Shown here piece after piece: positions 12,446 through 24,695 of a DNA stretch of 64,000 nucleotides (position 1 is the first letter of the stretch; each line of letters opens with the position of its first letter). This stretch comes from Dipteronia dyeriana (Eukaryota; Streptophyta; Magnoliopsida; Sapindales; Sapindaceae). The notes beneath the pieces are model-generated. The model was not told the origin of the DNA, made no database searches, and saw only the letters and a list, made by a program, of their open reading frames with translations. Both the position numbers and the translations under genes were made by a program. The stretch lies in the NCBI GenBank assembly GCA_032871835.1, contig CM065298.1, positions 110,177,476 to 110,241,475 of the forward strand, read 5' to 3'.

Positions 12446-15046
12446 CAAGCTGTTGAGTTTTTGAAGGAGAAGAACAAGGAGATAAAAGTTGAGGGGGTCA
12501 GAGGGGTGTTTGGGACAAATTCATTTGCCACACAACACAGCTAATGACCAAAGAGGAGGCGCAATTATTTTGGTTTCGGCCTCTATATATATTTATATAT
12601 ACCTGCAGCTGCACTTGAACCGTAAACATCTAACCATATATGTAACTATGTAAGGTGAGTTGTAATTACTATATAAATTAAAAGATAATACGGTAATAAT
12701 TGACACATCATTAAGTTCGGTTTTGAGTTAATTTTTAGGATTGTTTAACATATTGGTGTTATTATATTGATTTATTGACTTAATTGCTTTTTAGTTTGGT
12801 ATTGTTTTGTTGTGGGGGAAAGTGCTTTTGGTTCTGCTGCGAGGGGGAATTATTTTTTGATTTACTATTGAAAGTTTGGTAAACTGATTTTTAAAAGTAC
12901 TGTGAGAACAAAATGCAATTTCAATATATTTGGTAAACAGTAAATAAAAAGTGTTGTGATGGTATAAAACGACTAAAAGGACAAATGAATATTTAAGATT
13001 CATTAGTAGAAAAATATGAGAGAAAAATTCAAATAATTATATAGAACATTTATCAACTTAATTTAGATTCTTTTTTCTTCGGGAATCATGTATGATCGGG
13101 CCAAACAACACTATTTTGCCCCATTCCACTATATATTTTTTCCGCAAATTGTAGTTGAATGTTTATGATCTTCGATCATGTGGATTAATGATTGACTTTT
13201 TTATTAAGTAAGAAACAAAACAAAAAAATTAATTTTTGAACCGAACCCATATTGCGGATTTGGGTGATAACGATGAAGTTGTGTTGCGAAGAGAGGGATT
13301 TGATGATAAAGAAAGAAAAGGGGAGAGAGAGAGAGAGACAAGATTCAGGTGAGGAGCGAGGACATGTTTGTTATTTTAATAAATTTTATGAAAGATAATA
13401 GACAAAATAAGGCGTTTGATAAAAATTCATTAATCTTTTATTTCTTTCGTGTGTTTCATAACTACTTTCCCAGTAAACTGCTTTCTAAAAATAACAAAAA
13501 CTAGTTTCTCAAAACTGATGTGGGGAAAGCTAAAAGTGACCGAAATCACTTTCTAAAGATTTTACCAAACAGTTTAGATCCAGTTCGAACTCACTCTTGA
13601 CCTCAAAAGCAGTTTAGGAAGCAGCGACAAACTGAGTTATAGTCAAATATAATATAATTATATTAAATTTAAATATACATGATTAATGAAACTAACCCCT
13701 CCCTCGTTCTATCACACAACTACACAATCACACATGCACGATTATTAGGATCTGCAATTCAACACGTAGGGAAGTGTTGAATATGACAACTCCCCATTAG
13801 AGCATCATTAAAAGTAGTAGCAGTGTTATTTAAAAATTCTAACTCGTAATTGCATATGCCTTTCCATGCAAAAATTTATTGAAGGCTGTCTACTGTCTGC
13901 CTCTAAAGTCTCTAAGTATTCACAAAATGAATCAGGCCAGCACCAAGAGAAAAATAAAGTCGGTCATAAAGTGGACTTACTCAACACGGCCCAGCTGGCT
14001 CAGACTCATCTTTGATCATTCATCATCCAACATGCATGGTTGTCAATTCACAAATATTTCTCTTTTCACTGTTACAAGATTTCTTATAATTTATTTATAG
14101 AGTAGGTCACATTTTGCATTCTAAAGGTAATTTTATCAAGCAAATCATGCACAGATTAAATCTTAATCTTTTCTTCCCTTTCTTCACAAGATATTAGATA
14201 TTTTAGATATAATGGCCATCCCCATCAGATTGATGATTGATCCCAACAAGTTACAAAGACTTTTTCAATGAAATGTATGTTTTTTGTATTACCAAACTCA
14301 CAAGACAAGATACCAACTAGCTGGTACTTACTGTATTATTATTATACAACAAAGTGGAATGAAGTGAATAGTCCAACCATGTTATGATAAGACTAATTCT
14401 GCTTGATTGATTGAACTTCAATACATCTTGCTTCTACTCCTTAATTTCAATGATATAGCCGGCAATCGGCATCAGCAATCAGCATGCACATCATCTGAAT
14501 TTCTCTATGTCATGATGTAGTTGGATCCATGAAGTAGCAGCAACTAGCAAGCAAGGGAACGATTTTGAGCAATTTAATTGTTCTTCATTTTAATTTTTAA
14601 ATGGTAAGTTGACTTTATGGAATTATTATTAACATCATACAAAATAAACAAACATAAAATATTCCGGAAAGTAAAATATAGAATGATGATTTGCTAGTCA
14701 AAGCCTGCACTGGTCAGATAGCTTGATAGATATGTATTCATTCAGATTCTCAAGTCTGTGTATCATTATATTTGACACGGATTAGTTGGAACTTGAAAGA
14801 AATCATTATATGGCGGGTAATATTTGTATAATCACCGTTTGATATGGAAGAAGTTGGATACAGCTAGAAATGATGAGATGATCATGAGTGAGTACCACAA
14901 ATCCTGCCATGTTACCTGGAGATTTATTTGACCACCGTGTATATATTTTTATTAATTACTTGTCCAAATACAATTGATTTTTATCCCATTTTGTCTCCTC
15001 TATTCACAAGATCAAACAGACTCAACTCTCTTTGGTGGTAAAACAT

Positions 15047-15077
<31 letters not shown>

Positions 15078-15481
15078 TCATACCTAACTAATATTCTCTT
15101 TTTCCTTACAACATTCAAGGAATTTGTACCATTTAATTTGTTTGCCAACTAAATTCTATTTGCCTCAACAAGGCAGGAACATGAATAAGAAAGATCAGGT
15201 GCAAATAATTATACCAATAGAACAAAATGTGGTAATTATAAAGGCAAGGAGAAGGACTGAATAAAATTTGGAAGAAATTCTTTCTCATCTCTACATATAC
15301 AGTAGTAGTTATTGAGCTTCTCTCATCTTGAAATGACAGATGAAAATTCTGGTCATATATATATATCATCAGCTTTAATTTCAACAAATAAACCAATTCT
15401 TTGTTCTTTGTACAAAAGTAAATATACCCCCCCAACAAAAATGCATTTTTATAATCAAAAAGTAAAGAATGTTTGTTGTTC
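12446..15481. other. Intergenic: protease promoter, MITE-like debris, kinase 3' flank
   Basis: At about 12793-13640 there are phrases typical of plant MITEs (AGTTTGGTATTG and GTTTGGTAAAC on the left; TTTACCAAACAGTTT and CAAAAGCAGTTTAGG on the right). They suggest a degraded element, but I cannot fix its ends. A (GA)n tract lies at about 13322-13340, and a CATGAAT heptamer repeat at about 15051-15081. The part just left of 15482 should hold the kinase 3' UTR. No gene is supported. Confidence 0.45.
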
Positions 15482-17754
15482 CTAAAAATACTCAAATTCT
15501 ACGTAGGAATCTTTAGGACTACCACTGTTTTTATCAGCTACAGTTTCTGTTGTTGCAATCTTCTTGTTGTCTACTGCAGCAGGTGCAGAGGCTGTCTCTT
15601 TGGAGGCAAAAAGTGAAAAGTCTACAGGTTCAGGTACATGTGGAGGCATTGCACATCTCACTAGAGCCCAATTCACTCCCTCAAAAAAAGGGTGTTGTTT
15701 GATTTCTGTTGCACCTCTTTTATAAGCAATTCTTTTTTGTGGTTCTTTCACCAGAAGTCCTCTTATAAGATCTCGAGCCACAAAACTCACTTGTGGAGTG
15801 TCTGGAAATCTCAATGGTTGTCCTACAACATTAAAAAGTGTTGCACGATTTCCTTGTCCCTTGAAGGGTGTTGTGCCATGCAACAACTCATATAAGAAGA
15901 TACCAAATGTCCACCAGTCCACTGCACTACCATGACCCTCTCCGCGAATGATCTCAGGAGCTAAGTACTCATGTGTACCCACAAATGACATTGATCGAAC
16001 ATTCGTAGGCTCTGCCATCAATTCTGGCAGTGCACTAGCAGCAGAAGGCCCGAAATCTGATTTAGATTTTCGATTCTTCTTAGAAGGCAAAATGCGTGGG
16101 AAAAATGTTGACGGTTGCATACAACCATGGACTGCAAGCTCATCATTTAAAATCCCACCACCTCCACCGCTACCATTGTTTACATGAACAGATGAAGATT
16201 TCACTAGTGTTGGACTGACAGAACAACGAAGCGATAAGTCAAAATCCGAAAGCATGATATGACCCTCATCTCTTACCAGCACGTTCTCTGGCTTCAAATC
16301 TCTATATACAATGCCTAGCATGTGCAGATACTCAAGTGCTAACAACACCTCTGATGCATAAAACCTGTTCAACACAACAAAATCGAAATATATAAGCTAG
16401 GATTCTTATAATTAAGTCCAATATCCAAAATGTGCTCACTAAGTAACAGTCCTGTGGACTGTAGAATTTATACCTATTTTATGTATCGGTGCATGAAAAA
16501 ACTATTGAGGAGGAACATGGTGGCACTCTATGAATTCTATTTATTGAGGACTGTAGATTTGTTTGATGAGGTCACTCTTTTTTATTGAATGTACACTGTA
16601 CAGAAGCAACCTAACTTATAACTGAACTGTTGCAGGCTGAAATTCGATAAGATCCAATTATTCAATGGTACATTTTATGTGTATTTGTAATTATTTAAAC
16701 AAGTTGCTTAATTCTTGTATTTTCCACTCCAGGAACAGTTTCTTCTGTTTATGGTGCCAAGTTTAATTGCCAATGCAACAGTAGTAAAGTTCACATATAT
16801 ATATCAGCATACAAGTAATGTTGTTGCAAGCTATATATATAAGAGAAAAGAAAGTAACCTTGCAGCCTCCTCTGAAAAGTACTTGTGCTGTTGCTTCTGT
16901 CGAAGAGAATGGAGATTGCCTCCACTGCAGAATTCCATGATCAAGCAATAGAACTTATCAGTCTCAAAGTAAGAATATAGAGTCGGCAAAAATGGGTGGT
17001 CAAGAAGTCCAAGAATTTCCTTTTCTGTCTGTGCTCTCAACAACTTATTTCTACTTGCAAGAGAAGCTTTGTCCATCACTTTCATAGCAAAGTGTGCAGT
17101 GGTTCCTCTGAGTTCAACAAGATACACACTACCAATGTCTCCATAGCCAAGGCGCTTCAGAAGCCGGAAATTGCTCAGACCAATTGAACATTTAGAGTTC
17201 ATCACATTAATGGCCTCCCATCGTACATCACCACCGGTGTGAGGCCTAAGAGGTGCAGTGGTGCTCTCTAAGCTGTCGCTACGACTGCTATTTCCACTTG
17301 CTTGTCCATGATTGGTCATTGAATTGATGGTAGCACCCGTAGATGGTTCCGAACTTGGTGGCTTTTTGCGTTGATTGGAGATTGGCTTGTTAAGAGGATC
17401 CATCTTTTTGGGATCAAAGTGAGGGTTACATATAACATTTTCATCAATCTTGGAAATACTATGTTTAAATTCTGACTTTCTTGGTGAACCATGAGCTGAA
17501 TTAGCAGTCATAAGTTTAGCTTTGCGATCCCCGTCTTTCTTGGGGTGAGGCAGTGTTGATTCCCCTGAATCCACCATCTTTTGGGACTCACATGGTGCTT
17601 CTTCTGATGTTTTGTAGCTCAACTGCATCAAATGATCAACACATCTCACATTACTTTTCGATCAACTAGGAATATGAAATGTGTTTGTAATTAAGAAAGC
17701 AGAGTTACGTACCTCGGAGGAGTCGGGCATAACGTTGATCGGGTTTGATGACAT
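15482..17754 (-). CDS. D6PKL: AGC-family Ser/Thr protein kinase, D6PK-like (AGC VIII)
   Basis: Exons 17713-17754, 16859-17622 and 15482-16364 give 562 residues. The first 165 residues are a Ser/Lys/Pro-rich disordered tail. The kinase domain has a glycine loop at about 172-180 (LGYGDIGSV), Lys195 in [16 protein letters not shown] with Asp291, and DFD at 309-311 in place of DFG, the hallmark of plant AGC VIII kinases. A Ser/Gly-rich insertion of about 94 residues follows before [14 protein letters not shown] (APE 405-407). The C-terminus EFEYF resembles the hydrophobic motif that docks PDK1. Known family role: plasma-membrane-associated kinases that phosphorylate PIN auxin carriers. Length fits the D6PKL2/3 group. 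This is the intact parent of the truncated copy at 25.4-27.1 kb. Confidence 0.92.
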
Positions 17755-19084
17755 CAATGGGAGGAACACAAGAAAACACCCCTCAATAACAACGAATATT
17801 CCTAATCAAAGTTGAAATGGGACATGCATTAGCTAGCAATAGCATGCAGTCTAGATCAGTCACTTGTTCTACAAAATTCAAAATGCAACTCCTATCAACT
17901 CGATCAAGAGGTGTAATTGCAATGCATATATGATATGTGTGTGCATGCCATGATTGGTGTGTATTGAAATGGACGGCACGTCGTGTATTGAAATGAAAAG
18001 ATACACAAAGATCATAACAGCAACAAAGTTGGTAGTAATATTCAAAGATCGACTCCAGTTTCATTGGAAAATTCTTGTTAACCAAACAATTAAAACATCA
18101 TTCATACATGATATCATAAAAAAGAAAAACAAGTACTGGGGAATGCAGAACAAACCAGGACGTGGGTTTGATTGAGATAAAGAGATTCATGAAAATCAAT
18201 GGGAATGAGTTTGAGTAATATTATTGTTGACTTTGTTGATGGGGATTGGGAAGACAGATTGGTGGAACAAATAAGAAAATGAAAAAGAGACCAGGGATTG
18301 TTTGTATTGTAATTGGTTTACAACAAACAACGTGGAGGTGGAGAAACGGTCTCAGCTATCAAGACGGGTGGTCACTGGTCAAGTCATGAGTGGATCACCG
18401 CTTTATCCTCCCAAATATCGTCAATATATGATTTTTTTTTCATCTTTAAAACTTGGCCTGCAATGCAACTTCACCCTATCCATCCATTTTTTTGTAACTT
18501 TTTTTTAAAAAAAAAAACTGTATATATAAGGCATCCATTCCTCTGCCATACATGTCTGTCTATACATTTATGGTCCTTATCAAATTTTATTTGACATACG
18601 GACAGCTAAACACTTTAAAACTATAAAGTAACTGGTTATTACTTTTAAGTTTTTTTTATTATATTTTTTAAAATTTATTATAAAAATATAATAATCTAAT
18701 TTAATTTAATTTAATTTAAATAATTATGTTAAATAATTTTAAATGATAATTAAATAAGAATTATATATATCCTCATAATATCTCATGTCATTTATATAAA
18801 TATGTGACATTTTTTATTATTTGAATTCGTATTTAGTTTAATTAAATATTTATAATATAGTAGATTTAAAATAGTTGTCTTTTTTATATTTTAAATTATT
18901 ATTAGTATTTTTAGAAAATGAAAAAGATATTGTTTAATTTTAAAATATTTTTGATGTATTATATTTTGAAATTAATATTTATTTGATTTAATTATATAAA
19001 ATATTTGTTAAATAATAATTTTTTAATTACGATTTCATTTTAAATATATAATTTCTTTTATTTTTTATATGAAAAATTATGTGT
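17755..19084. other. Kinase 5' flank, then AT-rich intergenic DNA
   Basis: The first about 800 bp (to about 18550) is upstream sequence of the kinase and is repeated almost unchanged at 27.1-27.9 kb. From about 18600 it becomes very AT-rich (ATTTTTTAAAATTTATTAT-like). The part to about 18790 is present in both duplication units. No gene is seen. Confidence 0.5.
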
Positions 19085-19465
19085 AACATAATTTTTACAC
19101 ATAATTTTTGTACAATGTAACAAATTTTGGATAAAAAATTGTAATTAAGATGTGTGGTAACAATTTCAACTTTGTAACAAATTTTAAGTAATATGTAACA
19201 ATAAAGTCCTAATTCGTAACAAGTTTACTGTAGCATGTAACAACTTGGTTTATATATATGTAACAAAATATGTGTGTTTTGAACAAATTTCACATAGAAT
19301 GTTGGAGTTAAGACGTTTGTGGTAACAATTTCATATTGAATTGATGTGTAACAATAAAATTATAGGTTGTAACAACGTTGTCGTATCATGTAACAACTCA
19401 TTTTATATGGGTAACAAAATATACGTACAAAATATACGTACAGTGTAACAAGTTTTACATAAAAA
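19085..19465. repeat. TGTAACAA-rich repeat block, two copies of about 165 bp
   Basis: The motif GTAACAA recurs about every 25 bp. Two longer copies start near 19142 (TAAGATGTGTGGTAACAATT) and 19307 (TAAGACGTTTGTGGTAACAA), each with an internal GTAACAACTTG or GTAACAACTC and TATATGTAACAAAATAT-like phrases. It adjoins the R2 element and may be part of it. Confidence 0.65.
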
Positions 19466-20535
19466 TAGTATCGATCCTTTGAAAAACTTCTCGATCCTTT
19501 GAAAAACTTCTCGATCCTTTGAAAATAGTCTCGATCCTTTAAAAAACCTCTCGATTATTTGAAAAATCTTCTCGATCATTTTAAAAAATCTCGATCATTT
19601 GAAAAACATTCTCGATCGTTAGACAAATATTCTCGATCGTTTGAAAAAATTCTCGATCGTTTGAAAAAATTCTCGATCCTTTGAAAATAGTCTCGATCCT
19701 TTGAAAATAGTCTCGATCCTTTGAAAAACCTCTCGATTCTTTGAAAAATCTTCTCGATCATTTTAAAAAATCTCGACCCTTTGAAAAACATTATCGATCG
19801 TTAGAAAAATATTCTCGATCGTTTTAAAAAAATATCGATCCTTTGAAAATAGTCTCGATTCTTTGAAAAACCTTTCGATTCTTTGAAAAACCTTTCGATT
19901 CTTTGAAAAATCTTCTCGATCATTTAACAAATTCTCGACCCTTTGAAAAACATTCTCGATCGTTAGAAAAATATTCTCGATCGTTTGAAACAATTTCTCA
20001 ATCCTTTTAAAATGTTCTCGATGCTTTGAAAATGTTCTCGATCATTTGATAAATAATCTCGATCGTATGATAAATTTCCTTGAATCTTTCTAAAAAAATT
20101 CCTCGATTTATTTATTAAAAAAAAAAACAATCATCAATACTTCATTTCAAACCCAATCCTAAACCACAACCATTCTCAACCCTACTCTACAATTTCGATC
20201 AACAAAACAAGTCTAAAATGCAATGATAAGTTATCAACAACAAATCGATAAAGAAAACAAATTGAATTTACCTCTGTCAATCGCTGTGAAATCTATTGTA
20301 TTCATATTCCGGTCAATTAGCCGTCGATTTCCTTGCCGTCTATTTCGTTGTCGTCGGTTTCTTTCTCACTCTTGCTTTTCTCAGACTAACAAAACGACAG
20401 TTTTCTCTCTTTTTCAATTTTGTCAAGGTATTCTCGTCTCTTTACGTTAAATGGTGTCTTTTAAACTTACATTACTAAACTGATGATATTTACACAACAC
20501 CCCTATTAAATAGTGCAATTTATTTTTCGAGCCCT
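19466..20535 (-). repeat. Dispersed repeat element, copy R2
   Basis: Positions about 19470-20075 are a 20-21 bp tandem array with core TCTCGATCCTTTGAAAA. Positions about 20150-20535 match the unique part of R1 (CCTAAACCACAACCATTCTCA as two overlapping parts, TACCTCTGTCAATCGC, GATATTTACACAACAC and AATAGTGC). On the minus strand the would-be coding part contains stops, so this copy is decayed. The arrays of the two copies use diverged versions of the same unit, and their orientation is the same. Confidence 0.65.
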
Positions 20536-20745
20536 TTCTTATAACAGAGTTGGTAGTGCACATTCCTTTCACATAAGTGGTAAATAGTTTAAATCTTATC
20601 GTGACGCATTTTACAAGCATGTGTGAGTTTTCATTCCAGGTTGTGGGAGTAGTTATCTTCGTTATGAGAGTATATATCTAGACCACACATGTATTGTTTG
20701 ATCCCAACAAGTTCTTATTGTAATAGTTCTTTTAATACTTCAAAA
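20533..20745 (+). mobile_element. tRNA-derived SINE-like sequence
   Basis: The 5' part reads like a degenerate tRNA: an A-box-like GAGTTGGTAGTGCAC, then CCTTTCACATAAGTGG and a B-box-like AGTTTAAATCTTATC about 30 bp on. A non-tRNA body follows (GGTTGTGGGAGTAG, TATATCTAGACCACACATG, GATCCCAACAAGTTC), ending in a T-rich then A-rich tail near 20745. No clear target duplication was found. It sits exactly where similarity between R1 and R2 stops. Confidence 0.5.
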
Positions 20746-22253
20746 AAAATACTAACAAAATAATTTATTTACATTATCAAATTTTATCCAATAAATATAT
20801 ATATATATATAATATCCGTTATTAATATTTTTGACCTCATTTCAATTACATAGTTTCACATTACTAAAATTTTTTGGGGCTAATAGAGCCTCATTAAAAA
20901 TTATATTATCGATGCTACTGTTAGTAATGTCTAGTTATGAAATAAAGATTAATTATAACTAATTAATATAGTTTCTTTCATTCTAATTATTAATTCTTTA
21001 TTATTTGTTCTATATTGTATTTTAAATATATATATATTACTTATTGTATGTGGTGAATTTGTATATCACGTTATTGTTTATAAGAAATTATCAATAAAAT
21101 TTGTATTATATACATTATTGTAATATTTTTACTATATCATATAGACGAAATTGTAGTTACAAATCATTTTCACCGATGATATATTTTATTTTGTACTAAG
21201 AGAATGATTAGCTATTGTAATTGAAATCGTTACTATTAATACTATTAGTAGGGTTTGGTAGTGTAGCAGAAGTGCTAAGATATGAAATACACAAAGTGTT
21301 ATTATTTTTTTTACAAGATTATTGTTATTTTTTTTGTAGGAATATTATTTTAAATAAGTTAATGCTAGATTTGTATTTAAACTCATCCATTATGCAATTA
21401 TATATAAACATTAATATAATATTTTTACTATATCAAAATTGAAGATACATATTATTTCTATTAAATTTTTTATTATAATTATTAAATGTAATTTCTTATA
21501 ATAGACCTATGATTGTATCTTTTAGTAATAAATAAAATATAAATTATAATTATTTAATGTAATTCTTTCATTTTAGTAATTAATTCTTTATTACTTGTTC
21601 ATTAACATTTAAATCTTTTTTTTGAAGTAATTTAAAAAAAAAAACAAATTTATATCATTTATTACATGATATACTTTGAAAAAAAAGAAACCTGTTGAAA
21701 ATGTTTCAAGTTTTTACCGTTATTAATTTCAAATTTTAATAACATCCATTGGATTTGCTTTTATCCAATCTAATGGTAGTTATTAAGTCAAATAACGTTA
21801 TTGGACCAGTAAGGTAGTATGACCCATATCAATGTTTACCATTTTCTAATCTATAAATTATTTAATGGATTTTAAATGAAATATTATACCATATGATGTG
21901 TTTACTTTAACATTATTCATAGATAAGTGTCTGACTTTCAATGTTATAATCTAAAAATTAATTTTCTTTGGAAGAATTAATCTCAATATATATATAAATA
22001 TTTGTTCAATGAACAAATGTGTGGGTTGTGATTTGTGGAGGGTGCTTGTAAATTGTAAGTGAAACACAAAACATGACAGATGACTAGATGACTAGATGAC
22101 ACACAAGTACACAAGAGTGAGACACCAAAATAGAAAAGAATCCCCTTGGCCTGTTCCCTGTTTTGTAATAAAATAAAATAAAATATACAGTAGAATAGTA
22201 GATAGAAGCAAAGACGGGGAAATCAGAGTAAAAAGAAAGAGGGTTGTTTGAAA
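20746..22253. other. AT-rich intergenic DNA and nitrobindin promoter
   Basis: Very AT-rich, with (TA)n at about 20798-20811 and no convincing coding region or bounded mobile element. The last 200-300 bp should contain the promoter and 5' UTR of the nitrobindin-like gene. A TGACTAGATGACTAGATGAC direct repeat lies at about 22079-22099. Confidence 0.45.
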
Positions 22254-23716
22254 ATGGCGATGGGTAGTTGTGATTTGCACCCAGCAATCGCACCACTGTC
22301 CTACTTGTTGGGGACATGGAGAGGCCAAGGGGAGGGCGGTTATCCAACCATCAACTCCTTCAATTATGGGGAGGAGCTCCTTTTCTCTCATTCTGGCAAG
22401 GCAAGCTTCTTTCTTTCTCTACCTATATGCTTTCTTTTTCCAAAATTTGATTGCTTTTTTTCCAATTATTATATATGTAATGTGTGGGTTCACTTCAGCC
22501 GGTGATAGCATATACTCAGAAGACATGGAAGCTGGGTTCAGGAGAACCCATGCACGCTGAGGCTGGCTTTTTGAGGCCTAAACCTGATGGTACCATTGAA
22601 CTTGTCATTGCCCAAAGCACCGGCCTTCTTGAACTTCAGGTTTTATTTACATACATAATTCAATTTCAATTTCTTCCTTCAACCCTCTTAATAATTCCAC
22701 TTCCACTGGGGAAAAGTTGAGCCAATATTTGCATCCTATTTTAGACAATAGTTTTGCAACTCTGCCTTTTTTACACGATTATTCATTATCAATTGACTAT
22801 TATCTACTGCTTTCTAGAAAGGGACTTATAATGCACAAGACAAAATAATTAAGCTTCATAGTGAACATGTGGGGAATGCTTCTAAGGTAATTTTTATCTT
22901 GACTTCCTCCTTCAAAATGTATTATCTCTTGCCTAATTATTAATGACTTCTCTATAGGATATTGCATATTTGGCATGTTTGTGCTACAAAACTTTGCGGC
23001 GCTTTTAGGAAAAAGCTTTAAGCAGTATAAATCAAAAAGTTGCAAATAGTGCTCTTCTATTTTGTGTATGTGGGGAATACTTAGATGTGTATATCTTTTA
23101 TATTAGTTAGTTGGTCACTGGTTCAAATTTAAATATTTCTACTTCTATTGTCTTGTCCAAAAGACTTGTTTTCAATTTATCCAATGTGATCCACCAGTGT
23201 GGGGGCTGTGAAGAGGTTGCTTCATGTGCTTTTCTTTGAAGAACTTTGTACTTGTTCGGATGAATCCTTGCTTTTCTAATAATGGTTTGGAGGTCGTTGT
23301 AACTTGTAAATGGCCCTTTCCAGTTTCCACAGAGCCTCAGTTTCTACATTATAACATTGATTTTGAATTGAGAGGCAATGACAGATAAATATAGGATATT
23401 ATGACCGAATATATATATATATATAGCAAAGGTATTTGGGAGTTGTTGAAATTATTGAAGCCAGGAGAGCTTTCCTTCATTCTCTTTCAAATTTATCATT
23501 TCAGTGAAATTCTATTTCTCCATTGTGAGTTGTAAAATGAACCAACTTCGGTCACTAGTTAAATTTCATGCGGTTACCTCCCTCCCCATCGCTTATTCGT
23601 ACTGTAGGAATTTGGACTTTTATCCCCTCAGATGGTACTTGTATCATCTTGTTCCCACTAAAAGTGAGCATCTTGGATCCGAAGGCTAAAAATAGTGAAG
23701 ATGAAAACCGAAACAC

Positions 23717-23748
<32 letters not shown>

Positions 23749-24025
23749 GAGGGCTACAAGAACATGTCTGGTCTGTATTATAATAAATACATGTATTACA
23801 TATTTGTTTAGTTTTGAGCAGTGGTGATTGGTTATGACTTATGACTGTTGAGAGTTAACTATAGTATCATCTATGGGTTTGACTGTTATTACTTTTGTGG
23901 TGCAGGTGAGGGAGATAAGTCGAGTTTTTGAGTTGGTGAATGAAGAATTAAGTTATGTGGTTGAAATGGGTACCAATCTTACGAGTCTTCAACCACATCT
24001 AAGAGCTACGCTCCGGAAACTGTGA
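22254..24025 (+). CDS. Nitrobindin-like heme-binding beta-barrel protein (DUF1794/THAP4-like)
   Basis: Exons 22254-22400, 22499-22639, 22818-22886 and 23906-24025 give 158 residues. Conserved blocks are [62 protein letters not shown] and [11 protein letters not shown]. His150 in QPHL matches the proximal heme ligand of Arabidopsis nitrobindin (At1g79260), eight residues from the C-terminus in both. Known property: a ferric heme in an open beta-barrel that binds NO and can isomerise peroxynitrite. Intron 1 starts GCAAGC rather than GT; the frame and the conserved SGK|PVIAY join leave no other choice. Intron 3 carries a 29-A run. A relic of exon 4 lies at 28.3 kb. Confidence 0.9.
23717..23745 (+). 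repeat. 29-base poly(A) tract in nitrobindin intron 3
   Basis: An uninterrupted run of A follows GAAAACCGAAACAC. It could be a microsatellite or the tail of an inserted retro-sequence; no source gene was recognised. Homology with duplication unit 2 resumes immediately after it (GTTGAGGG at 23746; TTGAGGGG at 28143). Confidence 0.8.
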
Positions 24026-24695
24026 ATACATGTCTTGCTGATATATAGTTTGTATGACTCTTTCCTGACCCTGAGTGGGTAAAATTGATGTTAATTCATT
24101 TACCCTTGAGCACAAAAAGAGTGCTTTTCATCAAGTTAGACAATTATTTGTGTAAAAGCGATTGATAATTAAGTAGTTAAAACTCTGTTGTTGGATTATG
24201 AATTATGAATTATGATGGCTTTGTGTTCGTGTATGATTGCTGCACACCTGGCTGCAAGCAAAGCATAGTGTAAAGTAGAAACAAAGTTTTGTAAATAATC
24301 TTCAACTTGGGTTGGGGGTACAAATTTTGGTTAAATATCATAAAAAAACCAAAAAGGAGTTTAACAATGGGACCTATAAAAGAAAAGAAAAAGTGAGAAA
24401 AATTAAATACAAGGACTATGTGCATCAAGAATCAAGATGATGAAGTGAACAAGTGGGAATCGGAAATGCTGACGTCAAGTATCAATCTTTCGAATGTTTT
24501 GTTCATTTCTGATCGAGTTTGCTACCTAAAAGTTCCAACTAGTTTTTGTTTTGTCGTGTAGTGTCCCGTAAAACGCCACGTGTCAGTCCGTGTTTTTGGG
24601 CTCCTTTGAAATACAAATATTAATAATTAATGTTGTATATTAACCTGAAACAGATATTGAAAAGAACATATCATCATCGAAGCAGAAGCAGAGAA
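24026..24695. other. Nitrobindin 3' flank and promoter of truncated ICDH copy
   Basis: This is nearly identical to 28415-29084. It holds the nitrobindin 3' UTR, a GAATTATGAATTATGA repeat near 24198 and a G-box (CACGTG, 24577-24582, in ACGCCACGTGTCAG) about 115 bp before the ICDH start codon. Confidence 0.6.

Noticed and set aside
12793..13640. MITE or hAT-like element with GTTTGGTA-type ends
   Set aside because: Suggestive phrases on both sides, but no matching TIR pair or target duplication could be fixed; mentioned only as debris.
19576..19993. Minus-strand reading frames of 71 and 76 residues in the TCGAT array
   Set aside because: They follow the repeat period, have no homologue I recognise and are broken between copies; treated as non-coding repeat.
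20223..20478. Plus-strand frames of 60-75 residues
   Set aside because: They cover the conserved module of R2 in the opposite sense and are not preserved in R1.
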